From positions 126,130-190,129 of the forward strand of contig PAQI01000005.1 in assembly GCA_002709235.1 (NCBI GenBank): a DNA stretch of 64,000 nt, read 5' to 3'. The number at the start of each line of letters is the position of its first letter. The stretch's first letter is position 1. The stretch comes from Hirschia sp. (lineage in GTDB: Bacteria > Pseudomonadota > Alphaproteobacteria > Caulobacterales > Hyphomonadaceae). The notes below the pieces were generated by a model. That model saw nothing but the letters and a program-made list of their open reading frames with translations. It had not been told where the DNA came from and did no database searches. The translations under genes and the position numbers were made by a program. Below are positions 1 through 9,496 of this stretch, piece after piece.

Positions 1-3000
1 GCCGACAACGCCATCACCGATATGGCGATCGCTGGAACGCTGGTCGGCCTCACGGCATCTGCGACAGATCCCGACCTTGCAGATATGGTTGCCTCCTACA
101 CGGTGGACGACGCCCGTTTCGTGATTGATGCCTCTGGTGTAGTGACGGTCGCGGATGGTGCCCTGTTCGACGCAGCAGCAGAAGCCGTGATCCCATTGCT
201 GATCACAGCGATCTCGACAGATGGCTCCACCAGCCAGCAGGCCTTCAACATTCTCGTCACTGAAATCGCCGATGCGCCCGTGGGCGCAGTGGTCGATATC
301 AATGGTGCTGCCAATACACTCACCGAAGGTGCCTTGGCAGGGGTATCGGTCGGCATCACTGCTGAAGCTGTTGATCCCACGGAAGGAGACAGCGTCAGCT
401 ACAGTGTTGATGACGCTCGCTTTGTGATCGATACAAGCGGTGTTGTCACCATTGCCAATGGTGCTGTGTTCGATGCGGCGGGCGAGAGCCTGATCACGCT
501 CAATGTCACCGCGACCTCCACCGATGGCTCGACCAGCGCAGCAGGCTTCGACATCACGGTCGATGCCGCGCCGCCACCACCTCCGCCGCCTCCACCACCG
601 CCAAGTGATCCGATCCGGATCGAGGCCGAGGACATGGCGCTGGCGGGTGGCTATGCCGCCGAGACCCTGTCCAGCGCTTCAGGTGGCCAGATCGTGCGCA
701 ATGAAGCGGCTGTCGGCTCCACCGCCACCGCCAGCTTCACCTTTGACGGGGCCGCAGGCAGCTATGCCATCGTGGTGCGGGCCATCGACGAAAATGACGG
801 CAAGGCCCAGCTGACCCTTGTGGTCAATGGCACAGCCATCTCAACGCTGGTGATGGATGATCCTTCCGGCGGCCCCATCGCCCGGAACGGTGCGGTCACA
901 CTCTGGACCGCCGCTGACGAGCTGCCCCTCCAGCCGGGTGATGTCGTCACCATTGAGGGCACGTCGGAAGGCAAGGGTTCCTTCGAGATGGCCCGGTTCG
1001 ATTATGTCGAGCTGACGCCATTGACGGTCAGCCCGCCTGTCGGTCCGGTCAGTGATGTGGATGCTGCTGCGAACACGCTTGCCGAAGATGCAGTCGAAGG
1101 CACCCCGGTCGGGATCACCGCATCTGCCAGCGATAGCGACAACATTGTCAGCTATGCGGTAGATGACGCACGGTTCGTGATCAGTGCGACCGGCGTGGTC
1201 ACCATCGCCAACGGCGCTGTGTTCGATGCGGAAACAGAAGCCAGTCTCTCACTTGTCGTAACCGCCAGCTCCACCGATGGCTCAAGCAGTCAGCAGGGCT
1301 TCGAGATCACCATCACGGATGTGGACGAGTTCGATGTGGGCCCGGTCAGTGACAGCAATGGTGCTGCAAACTTCATTGTTGAGACCGCCATTGCGGGAAC
1401 ACTGGTTGGCATCACTGCAGCAGCGGCAGATGCAGACCTCACCGACAGCGTCAGTTATGGCGTCAGCGATGCGCGCTTCGATATAGATGCGTCAGGCGTC
1501 GTCAGCGTGGCAGATGGTGCCCTGTTCGATGCGGCAGCGGAATCGCTGATCACCCTGACCGTCACCGCGACATCGACCGATGGTTCAACCAGCGAGGCAG
1601 GCTTCGATATTCTGGTCAATGATCCTGATGCGGTGCCTGTCGGCCCGCTCAGCGATGTGGATGCTGCAGCCAATGAGATCGCGGAAGATGCAGGCGAGGG
1701 CACCCCGGTCGGCATCACCGCCCAGGCCGTGGACGACAATGAAGACGACACGGTCAGCTATGCGGTGGATGATGCACGGTTCGTGATCAGTGCGACCGGC
1801 GTGGTCATGGTCGCCAGCGGCGCTGTGTTCGATGCCGAGAGCGAGAGCTCTGTGTTGCTCACCGTAACCGCCAGCTCTACCGATGGCTCGAGCAGTCAGC
1901 AAGGCTTCGAGATCACCATCACGGATGTGGATGAGGTCGATGTGGGCCCTGTCAGTGACAGCGATGGTGCCGCAAACCTCATCGTGGAGACCGCTGGCGC
2001 AGGCACGCTTGTCGGGATCACGGCAAGCGCCATCGATTCAGACCTCACGGATACTGTCAGCTACAGCGTTGATGACGCTCGCTTTGTGATCGACACGAGC
2101 GGTGTTGTCACCATTGCCAATGGTGCTGTGTTCGATGCGGCGGGCGAGAGCCTGATCACGCTCAATGTCACCGCGACCTCCACCGATGGCTCGACCAGTG
2201 CAGCAGGCTTCGACATCACGGTCGATGCCGCGCCGCCACCTCCGCCGCCGCCTCCACCACCAAGTGATCCGATCCGGATCGAGGCCGAGGACATGGCGCT
2301 GGCGGGCGGCTATGCCGCCGAGACCCTGTCGAGCGCTTCGGGTGGTCAGATCGTGCGCAATGAAGCGGCCATCGGCTCCACCGCCACCGCCAGCTTCACC
2401 TTTGACGGGGCCGCAGGCAGCTATGCCATCGTGGTGCGTGCGATCGACGAGAATGACGGCAAGGCCCAGCTGACCCTTGTGGTCAATGGCACAGCCATCT
2501 CCACGCTTGTGATGGATGATCCGTCCGGCGGCCCCATCGCCCGGAACGGTGCGGTCACACTCTGGACAGCCGCAGATGAACTGACCCTCCAGCCGGGTGA
2601 TGTCGTCACCATTGAGGGCACGTCGGAGGGGGGACAATATTTCGAAATGGCGCGTTTTGACTATGTCGAGCTGACGCCGACAGCTTCTACTGTCACTGCC
2701 CTTGGGTCTGGAGAAACTGCACGCATCGCCATGCGATCAGCTGATATCGAACCAACCAAACAGGCAGAGACGGCCTCATCCGACATGTTTGCAATGGAGG
2801 CCGTATCGACTGGATCACCGGATGATTTCCTGCTTGTCGAGACGGTCAGTTCCGTTCCGTCGCGCCTTGCGGTTCCCGTTCAGGATGTCATGCCGTCCGG
2901 TGCGGATCAGGCGTTTGCCGATACCCATCTGAGTGTCGAGCCAATGTTGGACGATACGCTGCTGGTGAACACGCCATTGGATGATCTCTTCCTGGCCTGA
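1..3000 (+). CDS. Large repetitive surface/secreted protein (5' truncated by window)
   Basis: The frame is open at base 1, so the N-terminus lies outside; 999 residues are visible. Six copies of a roughly 90-residue cadherin/Ig-like unit are recognisable by the core VDDARFVI followed by GVVT, FDA and STDGS (near bases 85, 391, 1141, 1450, 1750 and 2052). Two modules starting IRIEAEDM, about 140 residues each, resemble beta-sandwich carbohydrate-binding modules and follow proline-only linkers of 11 and 10 prolines. The acidic tail ends in hydrophobic residues (DDLFLA), which fits a type I secretion signal, though no RTX repeats are visible. The probable role is adhesion or polysaccharide binding outside the cell. 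The cadherin-like and CBM-like calls are from motif appearance only. Confidence 0.75.
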   Translation, partial: ADNAITDMAIAGTLVGLTASATDPDLADMVASYTVDDARFVIDASGVVTVADGALFDAAAEAVIPLLITAISTDGSTSQQAFNILVTEIADAPVGAVVDINGAANTLTEGALAGVSVGITAEAVDPTEGDSVSYSVDDARFVIDTSGVVTIANGAVFDAAGESLITLNVTATSTDGSTSAAGFDITVDAAPPPPPPPPPPPSDPIRIEAEDMALAGGYAAETLSSASGGQIVRNEAAVGSTATASFTFDGAAGSYAIVVRAIDENDGKAQLTLVVNGTAISTLVMDDPSGGPIARNGAVTLWTAADELPLQPGDVVTIEGTSEGKGSFEMARFDYVELTPLTVSPPVGPVSDVDAAANTLAEDAVEGTPVGITASASDSDNIVSYAVDDARFVISATGVVTIANGAVFDAETEASLSLVVTASSTDGSSSQQGFEITITDVDEFDVGPVSDSNGAANFIVETAIAGTLVGITAAAADADLTDSVSYGVSDARFDIDASGVVSVADGALFDAAAESLITLTVTATSTDGSTSEAGFDILVNDPDAVPVGPLSDVDAAANEIAEDAGEGTPVGITAQAVDDNEDDTVSYAVDDARFVISATGVVMVASGAVFDAESESSVLLTVTASSTDGSSSQQGFEITITDVDEVDVGPVSDSDGAANLIVETAGAGTLVGITASAIDSDLTDTVSYSVDDARFVIDTSGVVTIANGAVFDAAGESLITLNVTATSTDGSTSAAGFDITVDAAPPPPPPPPPPSDPIRIEAEDMALAGGYAAETLSSASGGQIVRNEAAIGSTATASFTFDGAAGSYAIVVRAIDENDGKAQLTLVVNGTAISTLVMDDPSGGPIARNGAVTLWTAADELTLQPGDVVTIEGTSEGGQYFEMARFDYVELTPTASTVTALGSGETARIAMRSADIEPTKQAETASSDMFAMEAVSTGSPDDFLLVETVSSVPSRLAVPVQDVMPSGADQAFADTHLSVEPMLDDTLLVNTPLDDLFLA
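394..1020 (+). repeat. Intragenic duplication, copy 1 (cadherin-like end + Pro linker + CBM-like module)
   Basis: This segment, from the VSYSVDDARF core to the end of the first IEAEDM module, is nearly identical to 2056-2679. Differences are scattered single bases plus one proline codon in the linker (11 versus 10). The copies lie 1662 bp apart before the linker and 1659 bp after it. Confidence 0.9.
2056..2679 (+). repeat. Intragenic duplication, copy 2
   Basis: Second copy of the 394-1020 segment in the same reading frame. The copies diverge sharply just before the end of the module (a GKGSFEMARF-type stretch becomes GGQYFEMARF). This indicates a recent duplication or ongoing gene conversion inside the gene. 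Confidence 0.9.
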
Positions 3001-3004
3001 TCGT

Positions 3005-3997
3005 TCAGGCCGCACGCGCTTTCTGCCAGGCGTCGAATCGCGCGACGCCTGCAGCGACGCCGACCATTGAGAGCCCTGCGATCACCAGTGTCCACGGCGC
3101 TGCCCCGAGGGTTTCAAACAGCTGGGTATAGGCGTGTATGGCGAGGAACACGACGGCGGTATTGGCCAGAAAGCGCCGATGGTCGCGCGTGCCCAGCCAG
3201 ATACAGGCGACCAGGAATGCAAGCCATCCAATCGAGAATATCCCTTCATGGATAAAGATCGCATGTTCGCGCCATTCCTGGCTGGCACCCCACCAGCGGT
3301 CTGGCGCGGCCCACATCTCGCCGATCCAGTCACCCCAGAGCGAGCCGACCCAGAAGGCGAAATTGACCATGAAGAAGCTCACTCGTGCAGCAACTGTGGT
3401 GATGCCCTGCCAAGCCTCGTCCAGACGGTTGCGCAGCCAGTAGAGCCAGCCTGCCACAGCACTGAACAGCAGGATGGAGAGCGTCGCCTCGCGCACGAAA
3501 ATGCCATAGCTGGCGTGCCAGTAAGCTGTGCCTGATCCGACCAGTGCGCCTAGTGCAAGAGGGGAGAGCGCGGCCAGGAAGGGCTGGCGAAAGATCACGG
3601 CTGCGCCAGTGAAGATCATGAAGGCGAACAGATGCACCACCCAGCCCATGCCGTCTGGCCATGTCTCCTCGGCCTGCCAGGCCATCCACCCGACCAGTCC
3701 CACACAGCCCATGATGACAAGGCCATGGGCCAGCACGCGCCAGTCCTTGCCGGTCGTGAAATAGAGCGCTGCTCCGCCGCCAAGTGCGACCAGCGCCAGT
3801 AACAGGCCGATTGCGGGGGAGGGCTCCAGCGCCACCACGCCCGCCGCGACCGCCAATGCGCCCAATATGCAGAACAGATTGATGAACACGCCAATGCGGT
3901 TGGACGGTTCCCCCAGCCCTTTCAGGCGATTGGCGTCTTCGGCGGAAAGCGATCCATCAGCGACCAGCTTGTCGAGATCCAGTATTGTTTTCGCCAT
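3005..3997 (-). CDS. DUF2157-like polytopic membrane protein
   Basis: A 330-residue protein with a short cytoplasmic N-terminus (MAKTILDLDKLVADG) that matches the start of DUF2157 proteins, where a small helical segment precedes many membrane spans. About nine hydrophobic segments follow from residue 35 onward. Function is unknown for the family. The start was set at the internal ATG because a good ribosome site (AGGGACAGG) lies just upstream; the frame stays open further 5'. It converges on the large surface protein, with stop codons four bases apart, and has no operon partner. Confidence 0.7.
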   Translation of the reverse strand: MAKTILDLDKLVADGSLSAEDANRLKGLGEPSNRIGVFINLFCILGALAVAAGVVALEPSPAIGLLLALVALGGGAALYFTTGKDWRVLAHGLVIMGCVGLVGWMAWQAEETWPDGMGWVVHLFAFMIFTGAAVIFRQPFLAALSPLALGALVGSGTAYWHASYGIFVREATLSILLFSAVAGWLYWLRNRLDEAWQGITTVAARVSFFMVNFAFWVGSLWGDWIGEMWAAPDRWWGASQEWREHAIFIHEGIFSIGWLAFLVACIWLGTRDHRRFLANTAVVFLAIHAYTQLFETLGAAPWTLVIAGLSMVGVAAGVARFDAWQKARAA

Positions 3998-4125
3998 GAC
4001 CTGTCCCTGCCTGCGAATGACATTTGTGTCATCCTGCAGGGTGAGTAGGGCCAGAATGGGGCCTTGCCCCCCAAACGGACTCGGCCGAAACTTCACCCCA
4101 GCATCAACACCAGACGATCTGTTAC

Positions 4126-4716
4126 ATGGCCAAACTCTATTTTATCTATTCGGCGATGAATGCCGGCAAGTCGACCATCCTGCTTCAGGCGGCCTATAAC
4201 TATCGCGAACGCGGCATGCGCACGGCCCTGTTCACGGCGTCTCATTATGCCGAACTGGAAGATGGCCGGATCTCCTCGCGTCTGGGTGTGTCTGCCGAAG
4301 CAGAGCTGTTTGATGCCGATCATGACATGTTTGACTGGATCAGGCGGCTGAATGAACAAGCCCAGCCGGTCAGCTGTGTGTTCATCGATGAGGCACAGTT
4401 CCTGACCCGCGCGCAGGTCTGGCAGCTGGCGCGGGTGGCCGACAGGCTGGGTGTGCCAGTCATGTGTTATGGCCTGCGCACGGATTTTCGCGGGCAATTG
4501 TTCGAGGGCGCTGCCGAATTGCTGGCGATTGCCGATGACCTGCGTGAAGTGCGCACGATCTGTCATTGTGGGCGCAAGGCGACCATGGTGCTGCGCAAGG
4601 ATGCGCAGGGGGCTACCACGCTGGAGGGGGAGACAGTTCAGGTGGAAAAGGACGTCTATGTCTCTTTATGCCGCATGCATTGGGAGGAGGAGACGGGCCG
4701 GTGGCCGCTCGCCTAA
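4126..4716 (+). CDS. tdk: Thymidine kinase
   Basis: Type II thymidine kinase, 196 residues, a normal length. It phosphorylates thymidine to dTMP with ATP in the salvage pathway. The P-loop (SAMNAGKST) is at residues 10-18, the Asp-Glu of the metal site is in FIDEAQFL near residue 88, and the C-terminal zinc-binding lasso is marked by CHCG near residue 147 and CRMH near the end. The start ATG opens directly on the conserved KLYFIYSAMNAGKS segment. Its stop codon overlaps that of the convergent gene at 4713 by three bases. Confidence 0.95.
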   Translation: MAKLYFIYSAMNAGKSTILLQAAYNYRERGMRTALFTASHYAELEDGRISSRLGVSAEAELFDADHDMFDWIRRLNEQAQPVSCVFIDEAQFLTRAQVWQLARVADRLGVPVMCYGLRTDFRGQLFEGAAELLAIADDLREVRTICHCGRKATMVLRKDAQGATTLEGETVQVEKDVYVSLCRMHWEEETGRWPLA

Positions 4717-5378
4717 TGTACCACGAACAACACATAGGTGATCACGGCTGAATAGATCGCCATGACTGAAGCCATGCGCAGGATGACGACGCCCGCGCGG
4801 GTGCGCACGATGCGCACGCTGGCAGCGGCGGCGACCTCCGACAGTGCCTCGGCGACATGGGTGGAGATCTTTTCCGGATTATAGCGCGAGGCGGCGATCC
4901 AGTATTTCACCTTCTTGTCGCGCGTTTCCTCCATCACATGGGCATAGGCGCGGTCAAACACCTCTGCCGCCACGAGGTCACGCAGGGCCTGGATCATGTT
5001 CCATTTGGCACGCTTTGCATGATTGAGCATGAGCTTCAGGTTCGGCCAGATATTCACCAGGTCGAAGATCATGAACCCGCCCAGACTGGCAAGGATCAGC
5101 CAGCCCATGATATCGCGCGAATAGAACTCGAAGATCCGTCCCAGAAAGATCAGTGACACCAGGCTCGATTTGATCGCCAGATTGCGAGAGAAGGTGAGAA
5201 ACTGGCGCTGAACGAAACGGTCCACCGCGCTGTCGAGATCGGCAATGGCCTCATCGCGGGCCTGGTCGATACGCGCGTCCAGCTTCTTCTCGATCTCCTT
5301 GTCGAGACGGTTCCTTGCCAGCGCAACACCGCCAGACACGACACCTGCAGCAATAGTAAGGGCACGAAAAATCGACAT
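4713..5378 (-). CDS. Unknown membrane protein with amphipathic N-terminus
   Basis: 221 residues, family not recognised. Residues 1-20 are moderately hydrophobic. A charged helical stretch with coiled-coil character follows (about residues 25-60, rich in Lys, Glu, Asp and Arg). Two membrane spans lie around residues 70-115 and one at the extreme C-terminus (MAIYSAVITYVLFVV). The stop codon sits inside the 3' end of tdk on the other strand, so transcription of the two genes must collide or terminate within coding sequence. No function can be assigned. Confidence 0.65.
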   Translation of the reverse strand: MSIFRALTIAAGVVSGGVALARNRLDKEIEKKLDARIDQARDEAIADLDSAVDRFVQRQFLTFSRNLAIKSSLVSLIFLGRIFEFYSRDIMGWLILASLGGFMIFDLVNIWPNLKLMLNHAKRAKWNMIQALRDLVAAEVFDRAYAHVMEETRDKKVKYWIAASRYNPEKISTHVAEALSEVAAAASVRIVRTRAGVVILRMASVMAIYSAVITYVLFVVH

Positions 5379-5444
5379 GGACTCTATGTAGGTGTGTTTG
5401 GCGACAAGGGAAATGGGGCGATGTCAGCGTTGGCGATCATGGCA

Positions 5445-6707
5445 TCAGTCTCGGGTCAGTTCTGCAACAGCTTCGACATGGGCGGACCAGACAAACTGGT
5501 CCACAGGTGTGACGCGGCGGACCGAATATCCCCCCGCAGACAGCACCGCCAGATCGCGCGACAGCGTGCCCGGATTGCAGGACACATAGGCGATGCGCGC
5601 CACACTGCTGGCGGCCAGCTGTTCCACCTGCGCTGTAGCACCTGCACGCGGCGGGTCCAGCACGATCGCATCATATCTGTTGAGCTCGCCGGTCAGCAGG
5701 GGGCGTCGGAACAGGTCGCGATGTTCTGTCGTTACCGGATGGATAGTGCCTTGAGATGCCCGCGCTGACATCTCCAGGGCGGCAATGGCTGGCCCATCTC
5801 CTTCTACCGCATGCACGCTGGCATGTTCGGCAATTCGCAGCGCGAAGGTGCCTGCACCACTGAACAGAACAGCGACCTTGCCTGCACCTTTTATATGGTC
5901 GAGCACCAGCGCCGCCATGTGAGTTTCACCCGGTGTCGTTGCCTGAAGGAAACCGCCGGGCGGCGGCAGCAACCGGGCGGTGCCTGCCGCAAGCCAGGGC
6001 TGCTCTCGTGTCAGCGTATCAAAGCCCTTCAGGCTGATACGGATGAAGCCAAGCTCCAGCGCAAATGCTGTAACCTGCATCGCATCGCGCTCGCTGAATT
6101 TTCGCGGCAGTTTGGGAATATGTAGATCCAGCCCATTGCTGGCATCCGTCAGCAGGAAGGACAGTTCATCCTTCGGGGCCTTCAATATCATGTCGGCCAA
6201 TTGGCGCAGGGCAGGCAGGACATTGGTGATGCGCGACGTGCTCACTGGACATTCAGTCAGATCGACGAGATCGTGGCTCTTGCGCTTGTGAAAGCCCAGC
6301 ACGATGGCTTTGCCGCGTCTGGCGGCCGCGAAGGTCGCCCGGCGGCGCCCTCCGGCGGGTTCATGCAGGCAGGGTGCGATTTCCACCTGCTCCAGTCCAC
6401 GAGATGTCAGCGCATTGGCAACAAGCTGGCGTTTGAAATCCTGATAGGGTGCCGGTTTGAGATGTTGCAATGTGCACCCGCCACAAATACCGAAATGGCG
6501 GCAGGCTGCGTCTTGCCGGTCATCAGAAGACACCTCGATTGCAGTCAGTTTCAGTGAATCAGCCGGGCCGGTCACTCGCACATGCTCACCGGGCAGGGCA
6601 AAGGGCACATGCACTCTGGCATCGTCCAGTTCGGCAATGCCATCGCCCTTTGAGCCCAGCGCATCAATGATCAGTGTCTGTTCGGTCATGCGTGATGTGT
6701 CGCGCAT
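5445..6707 (-). CDS. TrmA/RlmD-type 23S rRNA/tRNA (uracil-5-)-methyltransferase
   Basis: 420-residue class I SAM-dependent RNA m5U methyltransferase. An N-terminal TRAM-like beta domain (about residues 8-60) is followed by an iron-sulfur motif CX5CGGC (CRHFGICGGC) with a fourth Cys in ECPVS near residue 155. The SAM-binding motif is in VLFSGAGTFAL and the catalytic motif is DPPRAGA followed by SCNPGTL, whose Cys forms the covalent uracil adduct. The presence of the cluster cysteines favours the RumA/RlmC/RlmD branch over TrmA; the exact target base cannot be told from sequence. A second possible start ATG lies six codons downstream (6689); neither has a strong ribosome site. Confidence 0.9.
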   Translation of the reverse strand: MRDTSRMTEQTLIIDALGSKGDGIAELDDARVHVPFALPGEHVRVTGPADSLKLTAIEVSSDDRQDAACRHFGICGGCTLQHLKPAPYQDFKRQLVANALTSRGLEQVEIAPCLHEPAGGRRRATFAAARRGKAIVLGFHKRKSHDLVDLTECPVSTSRITNVLPALRQLADMILKAPKDELSFLLTDASNGLDLHIPKLPRKFSERDAMQVTAFALELGFIRISLKGFDTLTREQPWLAAGTARLLPPPGGFLQATTPGETHMAALVLDHIKGAGKVAVLFSGAGTFALRIAEHASVHAVEGDGPAIAALEMSARASQGTIHPVTTEHRDLFRRPLLTGELNRYDAIVLDPPRAGATAQVEQLAASSVARIAYVSCNPGTLSRDLAVLSAGGYSVRRVTPVDQFVWSAHVEAVAELTRD

Positions 6708-6760
6708 CGCGCTGTACCGTCAATACCCAATCTGGCAGCTGGGCGGGAGAGTGACGTCAC

Positions 6761-7738
6761 TCACCATCCCGCCGCAACTGCCAGGCGCTCGGCTACGGAA
6801 TGCAGAAACGCCGTACGTTTCGTGATCGCGCCCTGCTGGGTCACATAGGTGCGTATCTGCTGGCGCAAGTCCGCGCTGAGTGGCGTATTGGCATGGCCCA
6901 AAGCTTCTCCCAGCATCCAGCCCTGCTGGGGATGACGCAGCAATTCGACAATCGCTGGTTCATTGCCCAACACCTCGTAATAGGCCGCATGACCTTTCAG
7001 CATCCAGCCGATACGTGTCTCGAGGCAGTTACGAAACCGCAGGGCAGCGTCGCGAATGCGCGCACTCGTATCGATCGGGCGCAACCAGCTCGTGCCAGGA
7101 ATGGGCGCAGGCGATAGCACTTCGATACCGATCTCCTCGACCAGCATGCGAAAGAGGTTCTGAAGTGATCGGGCGCGCTCCAGACGTTGAGCCATGCGGT
7201 ACTCATCACCACCCGCCTTGCCATGCTTGACGTAGAGGTTCAGCCCGGCTGTTACGAGTTGCGCGGCATTGGGAGTCTCCACAAGCGCCAGAATGCGTGG
7301 ACGACGCAGTGATTTTGGCAAGGCCTTCAACACCTGCACAATGCGTGCATTCAGCCTCTGGCAATGGCGCAGCGCCTTGGCACCATCATCCGACAGGATC
7401 TCGACCAGCGCCTTGAGCGTTGCCATGTTGATGGATTGATCACCCAGCTTGCGCAGGGCTTCGGCCAGGCCATCGGGTGCATCCGGAATCAAGGCGTCAA
7501 CCAGACGGCGCAGCGCCCAGCCTTCAGCCTGACGTGCCAGATCAACGTCCAGCATTGCACGGCGCGCTGCCAGACGCAGCACATTGCGCCGCGGGGCATC
7601 CAGCTCGAAAAAGGCTGCATGCGGGCTCGGCCAGACCTGAGCAATACGCTCGGCGGCGAGTGTGTCACCAATAGCCGCCAGCAGGCGACCGGATGGCGCG
7701 GGACGCGATTGCGCAATCCCGGTGTGAAGGGAAGGCAT
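6761..7738 (-). CDS. Unknown protein, possibly PcfJ-like at C-terminus
   Basis: 325 residues, mostly helical and Arg/Leu rich. The last 90 residues carry FRNCLE, then GHAAYYEV, PAIVELLRHP and GWMLGEALGHAN. That order (Asn-Cys, a basic or hydrophobic strand, then a Gly-x-x-Asn end) recalls the C-terminal domain of PcfJ-like proteins, whose role is unknown. This resemblance is inference only. The start is at the ATG preceded by GGAG nine bases upstream; an upstream in-frame ATG at 7783 lacks a ribosome site. It stands alone, with methyltransferase and tdk functions nearby but no clear link. Confidence 0.6.
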   Translation of the reverse strand: MPSLHTGIAQSRPAPSGRLLAAIGDTLAAERIAQVWPSPHAAFFELDAPRRNVLRLAARRAMLDVDLARQAEGWALRRLVDALIPDAPDGLAEALRKLGDQSINMATLKALVEILSDDGAKALRHCQRLNARIVQVLKALPKSLRRPRILALVETPNAAQLVTAGLNLYVKHGKAGGDEYRMAQRLERARSLQNLFRMLVEEIGIEVLSPAPIPGTSWLRPIDTSARIRDAALRFRNCLETRIGWMLKGHAAYYEVLGNEPAIVELLRHPQQGWMLGEALGHANTPLSADLRQQIRTYVTQQGAITKRTAFLHSVAERLAVAAGW

Positions 7739-8129
7739 TGGTCTTTCTCCAGCCTGTGGGCGGTGTGCCCAGGCCGGAGACAACAGTCACCGAATCTGGT
7801 CAGCCGCCCGAATGGGGGGTGTTTTTCAGATGCAGCTGGCCGCAAAGCGGACTGTAGCTGCGATGTTCGGTGCGTGATTGCATGTTGTGTTTCCAATTGA
7901 TCGCGCTGCCGCTCTCGACAACGCATTGCGGTGTTTTACCAATAAATGGGGCAAAAATGCGGTGGTGGTGAAGCAGGAGAAAAATTACACCCTGTTCGGT
8001 CGGGTTAGTAGCCGCTTCAACCCCATGGATCTCATCATGGTTGAAATAAAAAAGAGCTGCCTTCCTGTCTGGAGAGCAGCTCTTTTTGTGAGTCACTTGT
8101 GTTCAGGCAGATACGCCTGAACAGGCAGG
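7739..8129. other. Gene-free interval between ugd terminator and unknown gene
   Basis: The only clear element is the terminator hairpin at 8049-8087. Short frames exist on both strands (for example a 27-codon frame on the minus strand ending near 7800), but none has a convincing ribosome site or family signature. The AT-richer part around 7880-8050 probably holds the promoter of the minus-strand gene ending at 6761. Confidence 0.5.
8048..8089 (-). terminator. Intrinsic terminator of ugd (bidirectional)
   Basis: A perfect 12-bp stem (AAAAAGAGCTGC at 8049-8060 with GCAGCTCTTTTT at 8076-8087) and a 15-nt loop. On the minus strand it is followed by a T-run, as expected 40 bases after the ugd stop codon. 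It could also work in the other direction. Confidence 0.85.
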
Positions 8130-9440
8130 TCAGGCTTGTGGACGGCCAACACTGTCATATGAGAAGCCACGGCGTTTCATGTCAGCAGGGTCGTAGACAT
8201 TGCGCAGGTCAACGACCACATCACCCTTCAGCAGGCTTTTGACACGGTCCAGATCGAGAGCGCGGAACTGGTCCCACTCGGTCAGGATAACCATTGCGTC
8301 GGCATTCTCTACAGCGTGATAGGCACCGTCACAGAATACGATGTCTGTCATCATGTTGGAGGCTTCATGCATGGCTTCGGGGTCGAATGCACGGATCGTG
8401 GCACCCGCTTCCTGAAGCGCAGGGATGATGTCCAGAGCCGGTGCATCACGCATGTCGTCAGTGTTTGGCTTGAATGCCAGACCCAACAGCGCAATCGACT
8501 TGCCCTTCACATCGCCGCCCATGGCCTTGATGATCTTTGTCGCCATCGCCTTCTTGCGTTCGGCGTTCACTTCCACAACAGCATCCACGATCTTGATCGG
8601 GGAATTGTAGTCATTCGCCGTCTTGGTCAGCGCCAGCGTGTCTTTCGGGAAGCAGGAGCCACCATAGCCGGGGCCAGCATGCAGGAATTTCTTGCCGATA
8701 CGTCCATCCAGACCGATCCCCTTGGAGACCTGCTGGACATCGGCACCAACGGCTTCACACAGATCAGCAATCTCGTTGATGAAGGTGATCTTCACGGCCA
8801 GGAATGCGTTCGCGGCGTATTTGATCAGCTCGGATGTGCGGCGATTGGTGAACAGGATCGGCGTTTCATTGATGAAGAGCGGGCGGTAAAGCTCGCGCAT
8901 GAGTTCCTGCGCGCGCTCATCATCTGTACCCACGACCACGCGGTCTGGAACCTTGAAGTCCTTGATTGCTGCACCTTCGCGCAGGAATTCAGGGTTGGAG
9001 ACAACTGCAAAATCACCGTCTGGGCGCTTCTTGCGAATGATCGCTTCTACCTCGTCACCAGTCCCGACAGGAACGGTAGACTTGGTGACGACGACAGTGA
9101 AACCGTCCATGTAGTCCGCGATTTCATCTGCAACCGCATAGACATAGGACAGGTCGGCATGTCCGTCGCCACGACGTGATGGTGTTCCCACTGCGATGAA
9201 GACAGCGTCAGCATTCTTGACGGCTTCTTCCGCTTCAAGCGTGAAGAACAGGCGCTCCTCCCGGACGTTCTTGGCGACGAGGTCGTCAAGGCCTGGCTCG
9301 AAGATCGGGATCTCACCTTTCTCAAGGCGTTCGATCTTGGACGGGTCCTTGTCGACACAGGTAACCGTGTGTCCGAAATCAGCAAAACAGGCCCCGGAGA
9401 CCAATCCCACATATCCTGTTCCGATGACTGCAACTTTCAT
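8130..9440 (-). CDS. ugd: UDP-glucose 6-dehydrogenase
   Basis: 436 residues, full length. It oxidises UDP-glucose twice with NAD+ to UDP-glucuronate, a precursor for acidic exopolysaccharide or lipid modification. The N-terminal Rossmann motif GTGYVG is at residues 7-12 and the catalytic Cys is in GGSCFPKDT near residue 260. The central helical and C-terminal UDP-binding domains follow. The start ATG has AGAGGA about 10 bases upstream. The next gene upstream, a phosphohexomutase, is on the same strand and would feed glucose-1-phosphate into UDP-glucose, so the two form a sugar-nucleotide pair. Confidence 0.95.
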   Translation of the reverse strand: MKVAVIGTGYVGLVSGACFADFGHTVTCVDKDPSKIERLEKGEIPIFEPGLDDLVAKNVREERLFFTLEAEEAVKNADAVFIAVGTPSRRGDGHADLSYVYAVADEIADYMDGFTVVVTKSTVPVGTGDEVEAIIRKKRPDGDFAVVSNPEFLREGAAIKDFKVPDRVVVGTDDERAQELMRELYRPLFINETPILFTNRRTSELIKYAANAFLAVKITFINEIADLCEAVGADVQQVSKGIGLDGRIGKKFLHAGPGYGGSCFPKDTLALTKTANDYNSPIKIVDAVVEVNAERKKAMATKIIKAMGGDVKGKSIALLGLAFKPNTDDMRDAPALDIIPALQEAGATIRAFDPEAMHEASNMMTDIVFCDGAYHAVENADAMVILTEWDQFRALDLDRVKSLLKGDVVVDLRNVYDPADMKRRGFSYDSVGRPQA

Positions 9441-9496
9441 TGCGAATATCCTCTGTATAACAATACTTTAGCTGAGAGCGCCGCGTGAGCGACCTG

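Noticed and set aside
8316-9179. Long open frame antisense to ugd
   Set aside because: Mirror of a highly GC-biased gene with an unmistakable family signature; no ribosome site and no recognisable protein.
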